In this document: positions 5,370 through 10,821 of the stretch, in pieces
Layout of the letters: each line of letters begins with the position of its first letter
Position numbering within the stretch: the stretch's first letter is position 1
From: Eubacteriales Family XIII. Incertae Sedis bacterium
Lineage (GTDB): Bacteria > Bacillota > Clostridia > Peptostreptococcales > Anaerovoracaceae
Length of the DNA stretch: 10,821 nt
Assembly (NCBI GenBank): GCA_031272745.1
Contig: JAISTF010000086.1
Location: 1-10,821 of the forward strand
Direction of reading: 5' to 3'
Made by a program: the position numbers and the translations under genes
The notes under the pieces: model-generated
What the model saw: the letters and a program-made list of their open reading frames with translations, nothing else
Databases searched by the model: none
Told to the model about the DNA's origin: nothing

Positions 5370-6667
5370 TGAATAACGTTTCCACAGATTCCCGAACCTT
5401 ACAACCGGGCGATGTGTTTTTTGCCCTGATCGGCGAGACGCACGACGCGCATGACCATCTCGCGGAGGTCGCCGCGAAGGGGGCGTCGAAGATGGTCGTG
5501 TCGGACGCGTCGAAGGTGCCGGCGGATTTCGCGGGCGAGGTCGCCGTCGTGGGCGACACGCTGCGCGCCTACCAGGACGCGGCCGCCGCGTGGCTGCACG
5601 AGGTCGACCCCTTCGTGATTGCGATCACGGGCAGCGTCGGCAAGACGACGCTGAAGGATATGATCGCGTGCATCTGCGCGAAGGCGCTGAAGACGCACGC
5701 GACGCAGGGCAATTTCAACAACCAGATCGGCGTGCCGAAGACGATCCTCTCGATGCCGGCGGACACGGAAGTGCTCGTGCTCGAGATGGGGATGGAATGG
5801 CCGGGGGAAATCAAAAGGCTGTGCGAGATCGCGCGGCCGAACGCGTGCGCGATCACAAACGTCGGCGTGTCGCATCGCGAGCATTTCGATTCGGACGACG
5901 GCATCCGGCTCGCGAAATACGAGATCGCGTCGTTTCTCGGCGCGGGGGACGCGCTCGTCATCGACCCGAACAACGACGCGGGGCTTGTGGCGCTCGCGGA
6001 GGCGGGTGCGCGCGAGCAGGGATTTTCCCTCGTAAAAATCGGCGAGGACTACCGCGTGCGCGACATCCGCTACACGGAGGACGGTGCGCTGACCTGCGAA
6101 ATCTGCGAGGAGACGCGCGAGGAGGGGGAATGCGAACGCTTCGCGCTCCCGATCCCCGGCGCGTACGCGGCGACGTCCGCGGCGATGGCGGCGGCCATCT
6201 GCCTGCGGCTCGGCATCTCGATCGCGGCCGCGGCCGAGGCGCTCCGCACGCTCACGGTCACGCCGCACCGCCTGCAGCCGATCCGCAAGGGCGGCGTGCT
6301 CGTCATCGACGACACGTACAATGCGAGCCCGGACAGCATGCGCAGCGGGCTCGAATACCTCTCGGCCTGCCCCGGCGCGCGCAAGATCGCGGTGCTCGCG
6401 GACATGAACGAGCTCGGCGCGGAGTCGGAGCGGCTGCATTTCGAGACGGGCCGCCTCGCAGCCGCGCTCGGCGTGCGGGACGTCTACACCTACGGCGACA
6501 AGGCCCGCAAGATCGCCGGCGGCGCCGACCGCGCGGACCTGTGGTTCTCTGAAAAGCCCGCGCTCGTCGCGCGCCTGCTAGCCGACGTGCAGGATGGCGA
6601 CGTCGTCTTCGTCAAGGGCTCGCGCTCGCTGCGCATGGAAGAAGTCGTGGAGGCGCTGCTCGCATGA
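5369..6667 (+). CDS. murF: UDP-MurNAc-tripeptide:D-Ala-D-Ala ligase MurF
   Basis: Cytoplasmic ATP-dependent ligase adding D-Ala-D-Ala to the UDP-MurNAc-tripeptide; 432 residues. VSTDSRTLQPGDVFFAL at 4-20 is the uridine-binding N-terminal domain. ITGSVGKTT at 86-94 is the P-loop, GNFNNQIGVP at 114-123, LEMGMEWPGEI at 138-148, K183 in LAKYE matches the lysine carbamylated in Mur ligases, and DDTYNASPDSM (314-324) and KGSRSLRME (416-424) mark the C-terminal domains. GNFNNQ and YNASP separate it from MurE and MurC. The start is ATG 5369, joined to the PBP stop as TGATG; TTG 5366 is the only other nearby candidate. Most MurF proteins carry about 20 more residues before STDSR, so the N-terminus is short. 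murE, the usual upstream neighbour, is absent here. Confidence 0.95.
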   Translation: MNNVSTDSRTLQPGDVFFALIGETHDAHDHLAEVAAKGASKMVVSDASKVPADFAGEVAVVGDTLRAYQDAAAAWLHEVDPFVIAITGSVGKTTLKDMIACICAKALKTHATQGNFNNQIGVPKTILSMPADTEVLVLEMGMEWPGEIKRLCEIARPNACAITNVGVSHREHFDSDDGIRLAKYEIASFLGAGDALVIDPNNDAGLVALAEAGAREQGFSLVKIGEDYRVRDIRYTEDGALTCEICEETREEGECERFALPIPGAYAATSAAMAAAICLRLGISIAAAAEALRTLTVTPHRLQPIRKGGVLVIDDTYNASPDSMRSGLEYLSACPGARKIAVLADMNELGAESERLHFETGRLAAALGVRDVYTYGDKARKIAGGADRADLWFSEKPALVARLLADVQDGDVVFVKGSRSLRMEEVVEALLA

Positions 6668-7728
6668 TCTTTCCGGACGCCGAACGGTATTTCGCTTTGT
6701 CGATGGTGATTCCTCTCGCCGTCGCGCTCGTCGTGACCGCGCTCGTGACGAACGCGCTGATCCCGTACCTGAAGCGCATCGGCAACCTGCAGCCGATCTA
6801 CGACGAGGCGCCCGAGGAGCACCGGCGCAAGCAGGGCACGCCGACGATGGGCGGCGCCGCGATCCTCTGCGGCATCGCGGCCGGCACCGCGGCGGCCATC
6901 CTCGTGAACGGCTTCACGCCGGAAAAGATCGTGATGCTCGGCATGACGCTGCTGTTCGGTGCGGTCGGGTTCCTCGACGATTATCAGAAAATCACGAAGC
7001 GGCGCAACCTCGGCCTGCGCGCGCGCCACAAGCTCGCGCTGCAGATCGCGGTCGGGTTGATCTTCGCCTGCTGGTACGTCTTCGCGGCGGGCTACGGCAC
7101 ATGGATCCTCATCCCGTTCGCGTGGAAGTCCGTGAACATCGGGTATTTCATCCTGCCGTACATCGCCTTCGTCGTCGTTGCCGCCGTCAATGCGGTGAAC
7201 CTGACGGACGGCCTCGACGGGCTTGCGGCCGGCGTGTCCTCGGTGCTCGCGCTGTTCTACCCCGTCATCGCCGTGCTCGCCTTCGGGCTCTGCGCGCTGA
7301 AAAACGGGGCGCTCGTGCTCGAAAACGTGCACCTCGCCTCGGGCGATACGATGTTTTTTGCGGCGATGGCCGGCGCGTGCCTTGGCTTCCTGCTTTTCAA
7401 CCGCCACCCCGCGAAGATCTTCATGGGCGACACGGGCTCGCTCGCGCTCGGCGGCGGGTTCGCGGCGGGCGCGGTGCTCTGCCACGCGGAGCTGCTTTTG
7501 CCCGTGTGCGGGTTCATCTTTGTTATCGAGGCGCTGTCGGTGATCCTGCAGGTCGGGAGCTACAAGCTCCGCGGCGGCAGGCGCATCTTCAAGATGGCGC
7601 CGCTGCATCATCATTTTGAACTGTCGGGCTGGCACGAGCGCAAGGTCACGGCGGTCTTCACGACGGTCACGCTCGCGCTGTGCGCAGGGGTCACGGTATG
7701 GACGATTTTGGCTACAAAAACATTTTGA
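6664..7728 (+). CDS. mraY: Phospho-N-acetylmuramoyl-pentapeptide transferase MraY
   Basis: Polytopic membrane enzyme that transfers phospho-MurNAc-pentapeptide from UDP to undecaprenyl phosphate, giving lipid I. It is 354 residues, with about ten hydrophobic segments. Hallmarks in order are GTPTMGG at 58-64; FLDDYQK at 103-109, with the Mg-binding aspartate pair D105-D106; NLTDGLDGLAAG at 179-190; FMGDTGSLALGG at 253-264; and the cytoplasmic loop APLHHHFELSGW at 312-323. These distinguish MraY from the related WecA and TagO proteins. Its start overlaps the murF stop as ATGA, and its last 31 bases overlap murD. Confidence 0.97.
   Translation: MIFPDAERYFALSMVIPLAVALVVTALVTNALIPYLKRIGNLQPIYDEAPEEHRRKQGTPTMGGAAILCGIAAGTAAAILVNGFTPEKIVMLGMTLLFGAVGFLDDYQKITKRRNLGLRARHKLALQIAVGLIFACWYVFAAGYGTWILIPFAWKSVNIGYFILPYIAFVVVAAVNAVNLTDGLDGLAAGVSSVLALFYPVIAVLAFGLCALKNGALVLENVHLASGDTMFFAAMAGACLGFLLFNRHPAKIFMGDTGSLALGGGFAAGAVLCHAELLLPVCGFIFVIEALSVILQVGSYKLRGGRRIFKMAPLHHHFELSGWHERKVTAVFTTVTLALCAGVTVWTILATKTF
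7686..7690 (+). promoter_or_regulatory. Ribosome binding site deciding the murD start
   Basis: AGGGG lies 7 bases before ATG 7698, inside the end of mraY. The in-frame GTG at 7680 would add six residues and places this site within the coding sequence, so 7698 is preferred. Confidence 0.55.
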
Positions 7729-9005
7729 TTGTGGGCATGGGATTGTCCGGAAACGCCGTATTCGAAGCCCTTTCGAATAACGATTTGCGCATTGTCTGTT
7801 TTGATTCCAAAGACGGGGCGCCGGAGCCGGAGGGGGATTTCGATCTCGTCGTGCCGAGCCCCGGCGTGCCGCTCACGCTGCCGCTCATCGAGAAGGCGCG
7901 GGCGCGCGGGGCGAAGATCCTCGGCGAGCTCGAGCTGGCCTACCTGCTCGGCCGCGGAACCTTTGTCGCGGTCACGGGGACAAACGGCAAGACGACGACG
8001 ACGACGTTGCTCGGGGAGATCTTCAAGGCCGCGGGGCGCAGCACCGTCGTTGCGGGCAACATCGGCATCCCCGTGCTGACCTGCGCGCGTGCGGCGACGG
8101 ACGACACCTGGCTGATCACCGAAGTGTCCAGTTTTCAGTTGGACACGACGGAGGCGTTCCGGCCGCGCATCTCCGTCTTCCTCAACCTCACGCCGGACCA
8201 CCTCGACCGCCACGGCACCGTCGAAGGCTATTTGGCCGCGAAGGCGAAGATCCTCGCAAACCAGGAGGCGGACGACGCCTTTGTCTACAACGCGGACGAT
8301 TCGCTCGTCGCGCCGCTCGCGGCGTCGTGCAAGGCGCGTCCCGTGCCGTTCAGCCGTCGGCGCGCGCCCGCCGAGGAGGGCGCGGCCTATATAGTAGAAG
8401 GAAACATCGTGCTCCGCCGCGCGGACGGCGGGGAGGAGACCGTGCTCGCGGCGAAGGACGTTCGCATCCCGGGCGCGCACAACCTCGAAAACGCGCTCGC
8501 GGCGGCGGCGGCGGCCCGTGCGGCCGGCATCGACCCGCGGGTCATCGCGGATACGCTGCGCACGTTCGCGGGCGTCGAGCACCGCCTCGAACTCGTCTGT
8601 GAAGCGGGCGGCGTGCGTTACGTCAACGATTCGAAGGGCACAAACCCCGACGCCGCGATCAAGGCGCTCGAAGCGGTGGAGAAGGACATCCTGCTCATCG
8701 CGGGCGGCTACGACAAGCACGCGGACTTCACGGAATTTCTCGAGGCCGGCAAGGGGCGCGTGAAGACGCTGATCCTGCTCGGCGCGACGGCCGAAAAAAT
8801 CGCGGAGACCGCGCGGGCGCTGGGCTACGACGACATCCGCTTCGCGAAGGACATGGACGAGGCCGTCGCCGAGGGACGGCGGACCGCAGAGCCCGGCGAC
8901 ACGGTGCTGCTCTCGCCGGCTTGTGCGAGCTGGGATATGTACGAAAACTATGAACAGCGCGGGGCGCATTTCAAAGAGGCCGCGGGGAAGGACGGAAGCG
9001 CATGA
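7698..9005 (+). CDS. murD: UDP-N-acetylmuramoyl-L-alanine:D-glutamate ligase MurD
   Basis: Cytoplasmic ligase that adds D-Glu to UDP-MurNAc-L-Ala; 435 residues. The N-terminal domain opens with ILIVGMGLSG (9-18), a Rossmann-like loop binding the UDP end, then PSPGVP at 53-58. The ATP-binding P-loop VTGTNGKTTTT is at 92-102, EVSSFQL at 142-148, LTPDHLDRHG at 164-173, and K182 in the AAK that follows corresponds to the lysine carbamylated in E. coli MurD. GVEHRLE (292-298), NDSKGTNPDA (310-319) and LSPACASWDMYENYEQRG (405-422) form the C-terminal D-Glu-binding region and are diagnostic. It overlaps mraY by 31 bases and is linked to ftsW by ATGA. The first 40 codons are visibly richer in A and T than the rest. 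Confidence 0.97.
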   Translation: MDDFGYKNILIVGMGLSGNAVFEALSNNDLRIVCFDSKDGAPEPEGDFDLVVPSPGVPLTLPLIEKARARGAKILGELELAYLLGRGTFVAVTGTNGKTTTTTLLGEIFKAAGRSTVVAGNIGIPVLTCARAATDDTWLITEVSSFQLDTTEAFRPRISVFLNLTPDHLDRHGTVEGYLAAKAKILANQEADDAFVYNADDSLVAPLAASCKARPVPFSRRRAPAEEGAAYIVEGNIVLRRADGGEETVLAAKDVRIPGAHNLENALAAAAAARAAGIDPRVIADTLRTFAGVEHRLELVCEAGGVRYVNDSKGTNPDAAIKALEAVEKDILLIAGGYDKHADFTEFLEAGKGRVKTLILLGATAEKIAETARALGYDDIRFAKDMDEAVAEGRRTAEPGDTVLLSPACASWDMYENYEQRGAHFKEAAGKDGSA

Positions 9006-10159
9006 AGATCAAATTCCGCATCGGCCGCATCGACGTCCCGCTGCTCATCATCGTCATCGCGCTCGTGCTGTTCGGGCTCGTCATGGTGTTCAGCGCGAGT
9101 TATTACAGCACAATCACGCAAAACCTGAGCCCCTACTACTATTTGCAGCGCGCGGCGATCTGGGCTGCAGTCGGCATCATCGTCATGGTCATCGTGTCGT
9201 TCCTGCCGACGGCGCTGTACAAACGGGCCGCCGTGTGGATCATGGCGTTTTCATTGCTCATGTTGCTCGCGCTCTTCACGCCGCTCGGCGTCACGGTCAA
9301 CGGCGCGACGCGCTGGATCGGCGTCGGTGGGGAAGGCGGGCTGACCTTCATGCCCGGGGAGTTCACGAAGCTCGCCGTCATCATCTTCCTCGCGTGGTAT
9401 TACACGAAATACAGCAAAGGCGTGAAGACGCTGCGCGTCGGCGTCGCGCCCGTGCTCGTGCTCATGCTGGTGTTGTTTTTCCTCATTTATAAGGAGCCGA
9501 ACCTTTCGACGGCGGGCATCGTCGTCATCACGATCTTTGTCATCATGTTTCTCGCGGGCGTGCGCATCGGCTATCTGATCGCGCTCATCGCCATCGGCGC
9601 GATCGGCCTGTACTTCCTGATCCAGACGGGGGAGGGCGAACACCTCGCGCGCGTCACGGGCTTCCTTGACCCGTTCTCGGACGCGCAGGGCGATTTCTAC
9701 CAGACCGTGCAGGGATTGCTCGCGCTCGGCAGCGGGGGGCTGACGGGCGTGGGCCTCGGCAACAGCGTCGAGAAGGCGCTGTGGCTGCCGGAGGCGCAAA
9801 ACGACTTCATTTTCGCGATCGTCGGCGAGGAGACGGGCTTCATAGGGTGCATCCTGCTGATGCTCGGTTTCCTTGTGCTCATCTGGCGGTGCATGCTGAT
9901 TTCGATGCGTGCGCGGACGCGCTTTGACATGCTGATCGGCGCGGGCGTGACAGCGCTCATGGCCGTGCAGGTCGTGCTGAACATCGGCGTCGTGACGTCA
10001 TTGCTGCCGCCGACGGGCGTCATCCTGCCGTTCATCAGCTACGGCGGCAACGCGGTCGTGCTCTTCATGTTCCTCATGGGCATCATGCTGAGCATCTCGC
10101 GCAAGGACCCGGCGCTCGCGCCCGAGGAGCGGCTGCGCCCGTGGGAGGAAGCCTCATGA
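9002..10159 (+). CDS. ftsW: SEDS peptidoglycan glycosyltransferase FtsW (SpoVE-type)
   Basis: Polytopic membrane protein, 385 residues and about ten hydrophobic segments, that polymerises lipid II into septal glycan with its class B PBP. SEDS landmarks are VMVFSASYY at 27-35, NGATRWIG at 100-107, FMPGEFTKLA at 116-125, EPNLSTAG at 165-172, the loop GVGLGNSVEKALWLPEAQNDFIFAI with D268 (equivalent to E. coli FtsW D297, essential for polymerisation), then GEETGF, and PTGVILPFISYGGNA at 337-351. The LGNS-x-K-x-LPEA signature and the gene position favour FtsW over RodA. Two motifs differ from the commonest form: PNLST for PDLGT and SYGGN for SYGGS. It overlaps both murD and murG by ATGA. A sporulation-specific SpoVE role cannot be excluded from sequence. 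Confidence 0.95.
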   Translation: MKIKFRIGRIDVPLLIIVIALVLFGLVMVFSASYYSTITQNLSPYYYLQRAAIWAAVGIIVMVIVSFLPTALYKRAAVWIMAFSLLMLLALFTPLGVTVNGATRWIGVGGEGGLTFMPGEFTKLAVIIFLAWYYTKYSKGVKTLRVGVAPVLVLMLVLFFLIYKEPNLSTAGIVVITIFVIMFLAGVRIGYLIALIAIGAIGLYFLIQTGEGEHLARVTGFLDPFSDAQGDFYQTVQGLLALGSGGLTGVGLGNSVEKALWLPEAQNDFIFAIVGEETGFIGCILLMLGFLVLIWRCMLISMRARTRFDMLIGAGVTALMAVQVVLNIGVVTSLLPPTGVILPFISYGGNAVVLFMFLMGIMLSISRKDPALAPEERLRPWEEAS

Positions 10160-10821
10160 ACGTCCTCATCGCCAGCAGCGCGACGGGCGGGCATCTCTAT
10201 CCCGCGCTCACGGTCGCGGACCGCATCCGGTCGCGCGACGCGTCCGCGCGCATCCTCTTCGTCGGCGGCGCGGAGGACATCGGCCGCGACCTCGTCGGCG
10301 ACGCGGGCTACGAGCATGTCGAGATCGACGCGCACGGCCTCGACCGCAAGAATCCCGTGCGCGCGCTGAAGTCGCTCGCGGATTTCCGGCGGGCCTGCGG
10401 GCAGGCGCGGAAGATCATTTCCGGCTTTGCGCCCGACGCGGTGCTCGGCACGGGCGGCTACGTCGTCGGGCCCGTCGCGCGCGAGGCGCACCGCGCGGGT
10501 GTGCGCGTGTATTTGCAGGAGCAAAACGTGCTGCCGGGGCTGGCCAACCGCTTATCGGCGCGCTACGCGGATCAGGTCTTCCTCGGCTTCGCGGCGGCCG
10601 CGCCGCATTTTCGGGATCAGGAGAAACTGTCGGTCACGGGCAACCCGATCCGCGAGGCGTTTGCGGAGGCCGCGGGGCGGCGGGACGCGCTGCGCGCGGC
10701 GTACGGGATCGGGGCGGACGCGCAGGCGGTGCTGCTCTTCGGCGGCAGCCAGGGTGCGGACGCGGTGAATGCGGCGGGCGTGGACCTCGCGCGCGCGCTG
10801 GCCGGCCGCGCGGGGACGCAG
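10156..10821 (+). CDS. murG: UDP-GlcNAc:lipid I N-acetylglucosaminyltransferase MurG (partial, 3' end beyond window)
   Basis: Peripheral membrane GT-B enzyme that adds GlcNAc to lipid I, giving lipid II. I translated 222 codons from ATG 10156 to the window edge with no stop; the family is about 350-370 residues, so roughly the last 40 percent is missing. The first glycine-rich loop reads ATGGHLYPAL at 9-18, with H13 conserved. GTGGYVVGPV is at 98-107, QEQNVLPGLANR at 121-132, VTGNPIR at 160-166, and the second-domain loop FGGSQGA at 195-201. The first loop is usually GGTGGH; here the preceding residues are SSA. The start is joined to the ftsW stop as ATGA, and GGAGGAA (10143-10149) provides a Shine-Dalgarno site 6 bases upstream. 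Confidence 0.96.
   Translation, partial: MNVLIASSATGGHLYPALTVADRIRSRDASARILFVGGAEDIGRDLVGDAGYEHVEIDAHGLDRKNPVRALKSLADFRRACGQARKIISGFAPDAVLGTGGYVVGPVAREAHRAGVRVYLQEQNVLPGLANRLSARYADQVFLGFAAAAPHFRDQEKLSVTGNPIREAFAEAAGRRDALRAAYGIGADAQAVLLFGGSQGADAVNAAGVDLARALAGRAGTQ

Noticed and set aside
5399..6439. Minus-strand open frame of 346 codons opposite murF
   Set aside because: Composition is typical of an antisense shadow of a GC-rich gene (very high Arg), with no domain.
6490..7635. Minus-strand open frame of 381 codons opposite mraY
   Set aside because: A His/Arg/Asp-rich mirror of a membrane protein gene, with no motif and no ribosome site recognised.
7611..8969. Long minus-strand open frame of about 450 codons opposite murD
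   Set aside because: Its product is Arg/Asp/His-rich with no recognisable motif, and the plus strand encodes an unmistakable MurD. High third-position GC removes stop codons on the opposite strand.
1..10821. CRISPR array, tRNA, rRNA, insertion sequence or phage genes
   Set aside because: No spaced direct repeats, no tRNA-like cloverleaf, and no transposase or integrase motif were seen. Apart from the divergent region and one 46-base gap, the window is filled by core cell-wall and division genes.

Overview
The window holds one end of an alanine racemase gene on the minus strand, a short divergent control region, and then a tightly packed plus-strand operon. That operon is the front part of the division and cell-wall (dcw) cluster. 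The DNA is GC-rich, with codon third positions mostly G or C; this is why many long antisense and out-of-frame open frames appear, and none of them looks real. MraZ as first gene, a class B penicillin-binding protein with a C-terminal PASTA domain, ftsL directly before it, and visible Shine-Dalgarno sites point to a GC-rich member of the Bacillota (Clostridia or Negativicutes). The phylum is a reasonable inference; anything finer is a guess.

Layout. 1-977 minus: alr, 3' end outside the window. 978-1198: divergent promoter region with a good sigma-A-type promoter for mraZ, repeated GTGAAA/GTGGGA boxes that look like MraZ operators, and an extended -10 for alr. 1199-10821 plus: mraZ, rsmH, ftsL, a PASTA-bearing PBP (ftsI/spoVD type), murF, mraY, murD, ftsW and murG (3' end outside the window). 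Apart from the 46-base rsmH-ftsL gap, which contains a perfect palindrome of interspersed-repeat type, every neighbouring pair overlaps: TTGA (mraZ/rsmH), 86 bases (ftsL/pbp), TGATG (pbp/murF), ATGA (murF/mraY), 31 bases (mraY/murD), ATGA (murD/ftsW) and ATGA (ftsW/murG). This fits one polycistronic, translationally coupled unit, with no internal terminator visible.

How the genes work together. Alr makes D-alanine. MurD adds D-Glu to UDP-MurNAc-L-Ala, and MurF adds D-Ala-D-Ala to the tripeptide. MraY moves the phospho-MurNAc-pentapeptide onto undecaprenyl phosphate (lipid I), and MurG adds GlcNAc (lipid II). FtsW polymerises lipid II and its partner PBP cross-links the strands at the septum, with FtsL as a structural and regulatory membrane partner. 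MraZ probably autoregulates the operon, and RsmH methylates 16S rRNA. murE, which normally lies between the PBP gene and murF, is absent from that position.

I see no undescribed multi-gene system. The points most worth a second look are the missing murE, the out-of-frame ftsL/pbp overlap, the tyrosine/alanine repeats in the FtsL tail, the palindromic repeat inside the operon, the alanine at the usual carbamylated-lysine position of Alr, and the alr start that may be leaderless.
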